Shown: in pieces, positions 34,401-45,442 of the stretch
Position numbering within the stretch: the first letter of the stretch is position 1
Layout of the letters: the number at the start of each line of letters is the position of its first letter
Assembly (NCBI GenBank): GCA_019400425.1
Contig: JAFREE010000165.1
Location: forward strand, 1-54,302
Direction of reading: 5' to 3'
Source of the DNA: Hymenochaete sp. R1
Taxonomy: Eukaryota > Basidiomycota > Agaricomycetes > Hymenochaetales > Hymenochaetaceae
DNA length: 54,302 nucleotides
Program-made: the position numbers and the translations under genes
Notes under the pieces: model-generated
Seen by the model: the letters and a program-made list of their open reading frames with translations, nothing else
Databases searched by the model: none
Told to the model about the DNA's origin: nothing

Positions 34401-37400
34401 TTATGGATTTCTGAAGACAGACCAACGGAACTTTTTTTATCGACACCTGCCGCGTACCAATCACAACTTTACGAAAGCGCAGCACATAAACAATGCCGAT
34501 GTCTATTGCGACCCAGTTCTCCAACGACTCCTCAGCACCGTCCGCAGCCTTTAGAAGAACGACGCACCTCGATACCCTCGAGGGAATGGCCATTCGACGT
34601 GATGCACTCTGAATGTCCCGTCCATCTTCATATCTCTTGGCTCCTCCACCCATGTCCACGTTGCATTTTGGATGTCAAAAGGCTAATTAATGAGAATGAG
34701 AAACAGATAAGTGTAAGTTTCTAGAGAATTACCTCAGAAAGATTCCATGACCCATGCAGGTGTGCTATTGCAAAGGTTTTAAACCCTTTACGTTGCATGT
34801 GTAGGGTGAGGTGCATGTCTTGGTCACCTAGGGCCGAAACATGAGGAGCCCCTCTGAGTTGCATTTAAGTTGAGCTTATACAGGAAGTAGAAATTGAGAC
34901 GTACACAATTTTTATGTTCCGAAGTTCCCTCATGAGGAACGGCATTCCCTTGACCATAGCATGGGCGGTCTGAACTGCCCTCTTTTCAGCCTGCAGTGCC
35001 AAAAACTCGTATCCAGCAATGTACTGACGACTGAATGAAGCCCAGCAAACCGACGGCGAGCCTTGAGGTCCCCAATTGAGGTGACGAGTGAAGATGCTTT
35101 CGCGGGCCTCTTGATCAAGTGAGAGCATATTGAACAAAAGGGTCAAAATGAAGGAACACTGAAAAAGGTAACGCAGCTTTGCTCAAACATATTCAAATGT
35201 CTTTTAAAGAGTAAGATGCAGCGCAGTCGCCCCAACTCTGAGAGGACGGCGAGTCACAACTTCTCTCACAATAAAGCTGTTGCATTGAGCACCGCAGCAT
35301 CCTGCTAGAATAAAATTCGACGAAAACTCTCTCATTGCTTCTTCTGCCATATGGCTTTACGGCATGCCACGAGGACGGTGCTGAAATGAAATGAAAGCGA
35401 ACCAATTCTACTTCGGAAGTTCGAAATTGTTGTCAATCAAAGGTCACGTGATCGTTCGAATTATTCCCGGACAACTTCATTTTGCCTGAAAACAACAATC
35501 ACCCAATCGTTGTTAGCATGGACTTCATTAGCCTCCCAAATATTTACTCACGTGTTTTCCAGGTGCCATTTTGTGAAAGATTCTTTCAAGCATGAGTAAT
35601 GGGTTGGAGTTATCCGGCAAAGGTTCATTGTCTGGCTTCTAACCTTGTTTGGAGAATCGCAATCATGATCTACAACGTAAACCAAATCAGACCCTTTTCG
35701 ACTTCCCAGGTGTTAAAGACATACTGCCTTGTGTAATTGGTGATGATGAGGTTCCTCGCACAATGCGCAGGGATGTCGATGATAGATAGAACATCAAATC
35801 CAGTCTTCAGGATGAATGTACATTGAAGAAGACACCCGGAGAGAGGGGGGGGGGGGCAAAGTTCGTTATTTGGCACAATAGCAAACCTGACCAGTCGGCG
35901 GCGAGAAGCACACAAGTAGCACCACGTACAGCAGCGTAAGCGTACGTGCTGTTGAACGCCTCGATGCACAAACGATGAGCAACTTTGGGTACCGTCGCGC
36001 GTGCTTCCCTACAGCAGAGTTCTGAGCTAAATTGGTGTCCTGTCACTGCAATATTAATGAGAACACGAACAGGTATTTGGATCCTACTCTCACATTGATA
36101 CTTGAGCTCACCTTCAAATTCAAAGTAGTGTTGCAGAATAAAGGGGCCGTCGGCGCCTACAAACTACCTTGCGGAGGGATTGCCTAGTATCATTAGCTAC
36201 GTAGCATCAGGAAAAATTCTTCTCCGCGCTTGCTCTCCATTAAAGTAGAAGAGCAAGTCAAGGTGGCGTAGATTGGGCAAGATAATGGGGATAGGCGGAG
36301 TCTTGTACTCCGCGAATTCGCATCTCCTGTAAGCTGGGTCATCCTTTTTTCGAAGAGGAAGACAGAGTCATAACTGTCGCTTAACACGAAGATGAGCGTT
36401 CAAAACGGTTGTAGTGTTGACATCGAGGTGCAGACGCGTAAGGTTTCAAGTTGGCATATCCATAAGCTCGGTTGGTCTCGCCGCCTCGGGGTGGAGAAGA
36501 AAGGTGTCACGAGCAACACGCGCTCCCATCTGTTGTCCCCGAAGTTGTATGAGGAGATCGAGCAGCGGCGATTATAGCACTGATGAGTCTTCAGAGATGC
36601 GGGGCCCCTAAAAGGAGGTTCCGACATGTCTGATATATATGTGAGAAGTCCATTTGAGCTTGACGTCGCGTTGGTGTCCCCTTTTCAACCACGTTCTCGA
36701 GCGTATGATGCATCATTCCGAATATTGTCGTTGTGAGCGCCTGAGAAGTGACTTGTGTGTAGGATGTTTAAGAGGCTCACGAAATTTTGTTCAGAAGTAC
36801 ACCGGCGGCCGGATGAGAGATTTGAGGCCGTTGACAGTGTCAGCACTCAACAGCAGCGGCCAAACTTTCTTTCGATGTTAAGAGCGATATGAGATTGGGG
36901 CATTCGCTGTGCGCGATGATGCAAACCTTTAACCTGGAGGTGACGAACGTCGTGGGACTCGGAAGAGTCGGAACCCGTACTAAAGGTGGCACCGCGGGTG
37001 AACGACTCCTACGTTTAGCCGCCACACCTTCAACTTTCCAAGCAACTTGTGTCCTTTGCCGCCAGAGTTATTTTGCATCACTGAACGCCAATACTCTCTG
37101 TCATACAATCTCCACGGTGAAGCAACTTGAAAGCCCTGGCCCTTGACAATCCTGATATTCTTTTGCATATCTCTTCGATGGTTGGGCCCTGCGATCTGCC
37201 CATCCGCCAGGCTCCGCGGAGTGTATTTCAAAATGCTCCACTTGGATGTCCCCCGCTCTTGCATCGGAAAGACTTCGGGGTCTGGTCTGTATGGAAGTTG
37301 ACGAGGAAGACTTCATAGCGAGATCGAGCAGCCGGGATATCCATCTGAAGCAGTAAATCGAAAGGTCGAGAGAGGGCGTATTCGACGTCGACGTCGTTTC

Positions 37401-37650
37401 TTGTGAAGATGAAGGGCTAAATGCTCACAATACGCCTTTGAGCTGAATCAAGAAAAAAAATTAAACTTTGCTTCGAAGAGCTACGTGTTTTTATCGCAGA
37501 ACACACACCAATCAAGATGGCGTTCAGTCTCCTTGGTTGCGCCTTCGTGGACTCCGGCAGAAACAGCCCAAATAGCGATTCGAGGTTCCGCGTTTGTCAT
37601 GTCTCCGATTAAAACTAGATCTGAATAAGAGCGCTATTTAGCTATCGTCC
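31401..37650. other. long gene-poor stretch with possible relics
   Basis: No intact gene is seen. Minus-strand frames at 35800-36046 (TVPKVAHRLCIEAFNSTYAY) and at 36400-37320 (FDLLLQMDIPA near the right end, several frames with leucine-rich segments and many stops) have protein-like composition and might be remnants of F-box/leucine-rich genes, but I cannot support a specific call. A G-run of 10 or more lies near 35847-35857. The sequence TACTGTACCGAA occurs at 31746-31757 and 32626-32637. Confidence 0.4.
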
Positions 37651-38251
37651 ATGTCGAAAGACCCAACTCGCACACCCATCTTCTCCCTTGCCAAAGCGAC
37701 TCTGCATGGCCCAGGCGGGGTTCAGCATGGACCGGTCGCTCTAATCCCGAACAATCCCCGGATCCCAGGATTTCACCTGCCTTTGCGAGGGGTCGTTGTT
37801 ATCAATGATCCTCTTGTAATTGCGCAACTCTTCCTTAACGTTAAAAACCTCAATGTCGAGGATAGACACGACGCTTACTGGTATAACAATTCCCCGAATT
37901 CAACGCCATTCATCAGTGATACAGTCGTTGGTCTTCTCAAATTGAAACAGAGAATACTTCCATCCGATAGTTCATCGTACGCAAACTTCCTTCTGCGCAT
38001 TTCAATGCCTGTTCTTAATGAGTTCCGTGTCACAGCGCAACAAGACACTTTTGGAACCCTGAGGCTGAGACATTGTTTTGGAGCTGGACAAGCATGACAA
38101 GCATGATGTTACGCCTTTCGATACCATCGTGAGGCACACTATCCTTGGAAATTATAACATGATTATTTTCCATGCCCTCACTGTATATCTTCTAGATCCT
38201 CGACGCCTACACATTGCCATGGAACTTACAGGGGTATAAGACGCTCATGGA
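37651..38251 (+). pseudogene. unknown protein-coding relic with one frameshift
   Basis: An ATG-started frame of 148 codons (37651-38097) has good protein composition: PGFHLPLRGVVVINDPLVIA, LFLNVKNLNVEDRHDAYWY, SSYANFLLRISMPVLNEFRV. Near 38068 the frame appears to shift, and a second frame continues with DIVLELDKHDKHDVTPFDTI, RHTILGNYNMIIFHALTVYL and LDPRRLHIAMELTGV up to a stop at about 38251. Together they would encode about 196 residues. I do not recognise the family. It could instead be a real gene with an intron I cannot place. Confidence 0.35.
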
Positions 38252-38999
38252 ATAAGCTCACATTCCCAAATGCGGAAAACACCGACGCCGATACTTCAGA
38301 AATACGGCTACGAAAGCGCTCGGGAAGTTTAGCGATGCATAACCACAACCATGGGTTGTATTTGATAGGAAAGGATCTAGAGACAACTCATTTAGTCGGT
38401 ACTAGTACGCTGAAGTCTCGTTCACGAGGCGGGAATTTCAGAGTTATACTTCAAGTTGAATGTTTTGTCAAGCTCAACATCCATGGTTCAGATAAAGGTA
38501 CGGGTCAATCCTCGCTTTCAGCGGAGACAAAAACGCAATGAGATTTCAACGGATTTCTACGGGAGAATGGTCTTCGTAGGTCTGCTTCAAACGCAAACAA
38601 AATCGGTATGGATGGTGTACCCTCCTTGATTGAGGGAGGTCAAAAATTTTATTGGAAACTTCAGTTTGGAAAAGAATACATACTCCGCACGTCGAGTGTG
38701 CAGGTTTGATTATTTGCGTATGTTGCGATGATTGATATTCAATTTTGTACATCGTTTCTTGATTATCTCGACTTCAAAAACGTATGCAGCAGCCATTATC
38801 AACAAATATCTGAATATTTTTGATGGGAGGGAGGGAGTATTTAAAAACATCAACTCTTATGAGTGAGAAATGACCAGAGAAGAGAAGTTAAAAGCATAGA
38901 AAGCAATTCATCTATCGCAGTACATCCCTTTGCATGTCAAGACCAAACTTGCGTCACTCAGCCTCCGCACAGACTCAATATCTCAATCCTTGTTGGTTG
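38252..38999. other. no gene seen
   Basis: Short frames only. GGTACTAGTACG, one of the recurring ACTAGTAC motifs, lies at 38399-38410. Confidence 0.4.
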
Positions 39000-40069
39000 C
39001 ATCATCCCGTTCGAGTCCCAGCACTTCTCCATAAGCGTTCGCGTTGCATCGAGATCGGTGCATCTCCAGGCCCGAATGGACGGGACGGCCTTGGTCCTGA
39101 GAGAATGCTGATGAGGGCAAAAACATCGCTCTGGCCGTGAAAGGGACATTTACCCGTGAAACTCTGATTGCGAGCGAAGGCAATCACTGCACAAATAGAT
39201 GCGCCGGACAACTCGAAAGGAAGTATGACCTCGAACAGGACTATGCCCGGTACATATATATCTGGTTTTTCCGTCAGCTTCGGCTGTACAGCTGGAGCTT
39301 TGTCAACATCAAGCATGAATAACTCAGGAGCCATCCGTCCTACCGCCTCCTGCACTCCCGAGTTCCCCATAGTTGCAAGACCAGCGCTATCCTTACCAGG
39401 CCGAAGTTGCAAGGGCGAGTAACATCAGATGCATCAATAAGAATGTTTGACTGGTGAAAATTGTTAGACATGGCTGCTCCGACATGCATGCGCTTTTGAT
39501 ATTGCTGTGGAGGATGGTTTGGGCATGGAGGCAATTGGTACTTGAAATGATATCTGATGATGCGATTTGAATGAGCACGCTCGACGCACAAAGCAAGCCA
39601 CACACTTACAAGAACCAGTCTATTTGTAAGGTAATCCGGGTTCTGATGGGAGAGCAAATTGTCAGGAAGCATCCGTTTCGCAATCATGCCTAATTTGAAG
39701 TGACCCATGTTGGCGAGGCCAAGAAAAGGTGCAATATTGCAATGCGAAAGGTCCTTCTAAACTACGACTTCGTTGAATAATTTCCGGAGAATGAATACGC
39801 CAAGCTCTTAGACCTTGTACATCCATCAGCACTGCGGAACATACCTCCTGCAAATTCTGAACATCCCTCGGTTGGCAAGGCAGCAAGTTCATTCCACCCC
39901 AGAGACCTTTGTGCACAAAACAAAAGCCTCCATACGCAATGGGGACCGCCAGAAAGCGGGTGGAACCGTTTTCTCCGAGGTAGCACACAGTCGGAAGAAT
40001 CGCAGCTTGTTCCCATAGCTTGCGCAATGCGCGAACGAAAGCAGCGCGTTTCTGAGAGCAATATTTCAC
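39000..40069 (-). pseudogene. protein kinase domain pseudogene (Agaricomycete TKL/Tyr-like type)
   Basis: Fragments in order on the minus strand are: LRKLWEQAAILPTVCYLGEN with IAYGGFCFVHKGLW (glycine-rich loop); RDVQNLQEV; a frameshift; FLGLANMGHFKLGMIAKRML with HQNPDYLTNRLVL followed by a GTAAGT donor; NILIDASDVTRPCNFGLVRI; another frameshift; VGRMAPELFMLDV (APE motif); PKLTEKPDIYVPGIVLFEVI; and FTGKCPFH...PSRPF. The order matches a kinase domain. The HxDxKxxN catalytic loop is reduced to HQSNIL, and DFG reads NFG, so activity would be lost even without the frameshifts. Such kinases are expanded in many Agaricomycetes. It lies next to a transposon. Confidence 0.75.
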
Positions 40070-41828
40070 TTATGAGAGCTGAGAACACTAAGTGAGCAAG
40101 GAATAATGCTTCATACACGTGCGAAACCAGCTCACCTTGTAAAGAACATTGGCGACTTTGCGCAGATTGATATCTTCTATTGGTCGGAGATTCTGATGAG
40201 GTTTACCGATTGCCCCAAGACACGCTTTTTGCGAGGCCTAATAAATCTAAGGCAAACACTTTATGAAGGTTTTGACCTGTGTGCACCCTGCATTGATGTC
40301 AGTGAGTGAACATGAATGGAAGGTTCTTAGCGTGGCGTATTGGCGTTGGGCGGCCTCCTCACAACACGCTCGAGCTTATCTCCTCGAAAAGTCCGCAATA
40401 CGACTGCTCATGTTAACAGCTCAGCCAGCTATAAGTGGTTGCGCAATAGGCGCAGGTAACGAAGCATCGTGCTGACGGCGTGCGTACTTGGTCAAGGAAG
40501 CATTCTTTTTACCCTTTTAAGCACGATCCGAGCTTTGAAAGCCGCTGTGCGTATTGATGAGTCGCACAATCGAGTTCTACAGGTATGAAACAAAATCAGC
40601 AGCGTCCTTAAACAATTCAACGGTGATCGCATAGGACAGGGTCTCACTTTGCGTTTCTTCGGCATAATAAAGTTTTTTTTTTTTTGGGGGGGGGGGGGGT
40701 AGTATTGACCTTTGATTGCCCCGTTCATAATCCTGAGAGGCGGCAGAAGGACCGTTGCGCGTTGAACGTAGTTGTCCCGTTCCAAGTGTTGCAAGTCGTC
40801 GATGAACGTCGATTGCTATGCCCCATCAATATTAATGCGACAGAAGGAGCACCTAAGGCAACCGAGTCGATAATTGGTTGAATTTACGACCGAGAGCCTG
40901 AGCTTGGTTGGATTCGAAATTTGACAGCCATCGTCTTGCATAACTGCTTCTATTGCCCCCAATCCTTTGCATTAAGCAAGGTCGCCCTTGAATGGTAAAA
41001 AGCCATGCAAAGTTGTCACGCTTTCCAATATTATTAATGCCTCGGGTAGAGGCGCTACTAGTACTGACACCGCGTCGCTCCGCTTCCGGGGTCCTCCTTT
41101 ACCGGACACGCATACGCCTGCTGTCTGCACCGTACTCCCTGTCCAGAGTCCAGACCAACTGTGTGGGGATAGAATCCGACGTGCGCGTGCTGCCAGCAAT
41201 GGGCCATTTGAATGTGTGCCTGCACAGTGCGCAGTTCTTGTTTTCGTCGATACATCGTCGGCAAAGGCATCGCTTGAGTTTCTTGCTGCTAGTTGCTAGG
41301 TTTCTTTGCGCAACGCATGTCGATGAATTTGAAAATCCGTAAAGGAAAACAGCAAGGAAATGAAAAGGAGAATACCAACAAGAGTTGGTTGCGTTGCACG
41401 AACAGCCACTACGATAGCGTGAGCGTGCAATATTAATTGCTTTTTGTGAATCGGACACGACCCACTGGCGCTTGATAGCGAAATGAATAATCCGGTGGTC
41501 AATTTTGAACTATACCGCGTATTGCGATCATAGCCAATCACATTTACATTTTACCCTCTCGATATCCTAGCATTTTGGCGTCCGTGAATCCAACTATGAC
41601 CTTCAGCCTTAAAATTAGTCTTTCGATACTTTTCTGTATGAAGCGTAAACGTATGCATGAAACAAACGGAAGTTTGTCAGCTTGTCGATGTCTTCAGGAA
41701 TGAAAGCGAAATAAATCTATAAGAAAGAAGTTCGCGCCACTGATGCACGCCTCAAGTTGAAACTTGCCATCAGATTGCTATCGGCGCTTAGACAATTATA
41801 ATTCTTTTTTAAAAAAAACAGCTCTTTC
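40070..41828. other. no gene seen; possible transposon flank
   Basis: A T-run followed by a run of about 13 G lies at 40674-40698, and an ACTAGTAC motif at 41057-41064. A cysteine-rich minus-strand frame at 41058-41458 was considered and rejected as a RING finger. The 3' terminus of the transposon downstream of its transposase gene should lie here, but I could not identify a terminal inverted repeat. Confidence 0.4.
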
Positions 41829-44800
41829 TCATAAAAAAGTATTTTCAGCGACCCTGCTTAGTTGCTTGAAAACATAAATCCCGCCTTCCTTCCCCCGCCT
41901 GGAAATCCACTCCTGCCTGATTGCATGACAGATAGGCTTGCTACTCTCGATCACCTCGACTTCGTGGCTCAGCTCTTCCGACCACAGACTAGCCTTGAAA
42001 CTTGGGTAGTCGCAAAATGGGTCCCGTATGTTGGAACGTGGTGAAACGGGAAGGTAGCGATGAATTGCACAAAAATATGTTTTGATAAAACAACCGCCCC
42101 CTGCATCGACGGGAATCCAGAAGATCTGGCGGATCCTTCCCGGTACAAATTTTCCTGTTGAGGACAGAAAGAAGACCAAAGAGTTTCCTGGTGTCTTGGA
42201 AAGGTGATCGGAGTATCGAACGCCATCAATGAGCAAGCTCCGCAAAGGGAAACAGTGCGTTGGCCTTTTCCAGCATTCAAACTTCATCTTCAATTGGTCT
42301 TGTAGACCCTCAAACGCGAACTGTATCTTTGGGTCCAATTCCTTTTGTTTGTGCCATTCAAATGCGCCAGTCTGATGAACGCTTTGTTTCGTCATCAAAG
42401 AATTTCCTGTAGTGTCACGAAGAGATGCTACAAACGGAAAGAGCTTGTAACATTCTGCGAGAATGGGCGGCATACTCGGATCTGAGAACAAGCTGAGTGC
42501 GTTTCCAAAAGCATTGAAACCGCTGAGCATCGTTTGCCCAAATTGGTCTGCGATGAATGTGAATACCCCCATTTCCACCATGAATAAGCCAGACGTACCA
42601 ATTTTGTAGTTTGTATTTATACCTTGAAGCAGGCCGATAACCCTTTCGAAAGGAAATGCCCACCATCCTCGCGAGGGCCCAAAGCCCTCAAGAAATGGAG
42701 CAAAGTGAAGTGCGACGTGATGATTAGGCAGTAGCTTCTTCTTCGGCAAGCCGTTCAACAAGCACTGTAAATATCGATGCATGTTTTGCGTGTAATTTTT
42801 TCCGTGGTGCTCCGAAGTCTGTCTTGAGACAGCCCACTCGACTGCAACCGCGAGAGCCATGGTACACTCAAAAAGTCTCTCAGGCCTTTCCCTGTTGCCC
42901 CTTTGAGGGCAACAAATGCATAGATAAGCAAGAGCCACTGGGATATCGAATTCTATGAGAGAGCGCCATTGATCTGCTTTCAGCTTCCCATGGCTCGAGC
43001 TTCCAAGGTCCAAAGGAGGTGAAGCATGCCATCGGGGTCGTGATGTGCGGAGAATGCGTTCTCTCATTATTTTGATCTCTGAAGGCAATAATTTATCTAG
43101 TAAATCAAAGTTCTTATCGCTGGATTCAGGAAAGTCAAAGAATTCTGGCTCGACCAGAGGGAAAGCGTTCGGGGTTGCAGTAGGACCGGTCCAGTCGTTC
43201 TGTCATTGCAACGTAAGAACGTTCATCAGGAAAGCGATGTTTGAACTTACCATCAGCATACTAATTAGGTTCACCTTTTTTAACCCGTGTCTAGAGTAAC
43301 CCTTCAAGCCAGCATTTTTACATAGCTCTTTGAGTTGAGGAACTTTCAGCAGCATAAGGGACTCCTCTCGCCGTTGCTCCTTGATAGGGATAAACAGGGA
43401 GGCATCGTTCGTCTGCGTCCTCGCCGCTGGTTTCCGTTTTTGAGACTTGGCTTGTCTTTCATCGTCAAAGCCAAGAATGTCGCGAACATGATGCTGGACC
43501 ACCCCTAGGAAGAGGTTGTGCATGCCATCGACCACGATTTGAGTCGTAGGGTCCCAATATGGAAGACGAAGTAATTCGGACCAACGGATGCCGTGTTCTT
43601 TGAAAATCTGCTTTCTTTCTGACATTGAAGAAGCGTCGCGCCATTTCGCAGCAACCTTGCGTATCTCTTGACCGGTGCGCTTTTGCCAAGTCCACCACTT
43701 AATATCGTTGATGTTGGCTTTTGCCTGCTTGCAAAACCCGCAGAATTTTGAGGCAGAAAAATGGGCCATCCCTCCCACCTTTCGAGCGGCGGGAAGGTCG
43801 GCTACCAGGCACGCAACAACACTTTTCACAAGAAGGTATTGGCCTTCGACTTCGAATCGGACTCCCTCTTGCCATGCTTGCAGAAACATGTCCACTAGGG
43901 GAGCCAGAAAGAAATTCATTTCCAAAACAGATGTCTCCTTAGGTCCCGGAAGAATAGCGGCCAGAAACAGATTTTCCTGTTTATATCTGGCTTCGGGCGG
44001 TAGGTTGAGGCATGCAAGAGTAACGACACCCAATGATGCCTTTTTCCCTGCCATCTTATTATGGTATGGGTTGAACCAGTCGATTGACAAAGAAAATGCC
44101 AATCGCAGCTCGTTGTTGAGTTCCTTCATGAATGGTAGACCGACCCGACCCTTGAGGTTGGGGAGGACAGTACCATCGACCACAGAGGCTTTGACACCAT
44201 CGACTTTGCGAGCGACGGTCCCCTTTCGAAGCGTGTCAATCATATCGGCTCGACCAAGCAGACGGGAAAGAAAATCGTTCAAGCCCTGCACTACAAACGG
44301 CTTGATTGGTACCCGGATACTTCTTCCTCCCTTAACCCCCGACTTTGTCAAAGATGCTCGGCATTTGTTTTGCTGGCCCAAGATTTGGTTAGAGCAGCGT
44401 CTTGGGAAGAAGAACACACCCCCAGATCTCTGTTCGGGAGGATAGCAACATCCGCAAGCCGGACACGATGCGTATGTAACTGTCTCGCTTCTTAGCTTCA
44501 GTTTCTGTAAGAGGGTTCGCACGTCTACTGGGATGGGGCGACTTGGGCTCTGCCCGCAAGGAACGAGGTATAGAAGTTTTTGGAGGAGTTTAAGGCCAAA
44601 ATTGCACCACTGACGCGTGACGCCAGCAAATATATGAAGGGCGACAATCAAAAAAATAGCAATCGCAGCCGCAGGTTGTGCTTGAGCGATTGCATTACCG
44701 GAGTTGCATTCTTCATGGGAGTAGACAGTGGGTACATTTAGAATAGAGCAAGTTCAAAGGTAAGCAGCGCACGTTATTGACTCACCGAGACTTTTAACGC

Positions 44801-45442
44801 AGACTGTTTCGGTCGACTTATTACCCCTAGAAGAACGAATTGCTTCTTCTTCGCTGACCTGGCAAAAAAGCTCGTACGCTTCTGCTTTACATTTTGAACT
44901 TGAGGTCTGAGTTGCGAGGGCATGAGATCGTTCCCTCAGGGAGTGCAGAGCGGACATCTCCTTTTGATAGCATTAAGAACGTTTTAGTCTTGGGACAAAC
45001 TTTTGAGCTGTACCTTTCCTTGCATCCTGCATTTATTGTCTTGGAAGGCCACCCATCCCTGCTTAATTGCAAGCAGTTCTGCTTCAGCCTCTTCGTCTTC
45101 TAACGAAAGCGCACTTGTTGTCGAGCTGATGTAGGCAATAGATGCAAGCGATTCTGAAAGTTGAGCGCTGGAGTCCAAGGTTGCGATGCTGTTAATATAG
45201 GCATCAGGCCATGCTTTGGAAAACAGAAATGGGCAAAGCAAAAACCTCGAAGTTCCCTCACTGCCTTCGCTTTGAGAATTAATCATCCTGGGCTCGAAGG
45301 CTTGTGCTTTGGTGCGGTTCTTGCGGTGCCTTTCTCTGTCCCTTGGCGTGCTAAGAGCACCGTTACAAAGTTGGCAAGGGCATGACCTATGCAAAGCAAA
45401 GGTATGGGCCGGCCGGTCTTCCTCTGAATTTTCGCCCTGCAT
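41829..45442 (-). mobile_element. Plavaka/CACTA-like DNA transposon, coding part
   Basis: This is defined only by its transposase gene; the true ends lie outside these limits. Plavaka elements are CACTA-superfamily DNA transposons common in Agaricomycetes, moved by a Tnp_21-type transposase. No terminal repeats or target-site duplication could be found by eye. Confidence 0.8.
41829..45442 (-). CDS. Plavaka-type (Tnp_21) transposase, apparently intact
   Basis: Four exons (45442-45014, 44960-44786, 44710-43251, 43199-41829) join in phase through GT-AG introns of 53, 75 and 51 nt to give 1144 residues without a stop. Visible parts are: an N-terminal CPCQLCNG cluster (residues 21-28), a second Cys cluster CPACGCC (about 284-290), the Tnp_21 core with SIDWFNPYHNKMAGKK (DWFNPY at about 412-417), LACLNLPPEARYKQENLFLA and ILPGPKE, then KFCGFCKQAKANI and VVDGMHNLFLGVVQHHVRDI, and a C-terminal domain with KADQWRSLIEFDIPVALAYL, NHHVALHFAPFLEGFGPSRG and WWAFPFERVIGLLQGINTN. 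These are the landmarks of Agaricomycete Plavaka proteins. An extra 5' exon cannot be excluded. The intact frame suggests recent activity. Confidence 0.82.

Noticed and set aside
41058..41458. Minus-strand frame with CRRCIDENKNCALCRHTF, like the end of a RING finger
   Set aside because: The first half of the Cys/His pattern is missing and the frame starts without a supported ATG; too weak to call.
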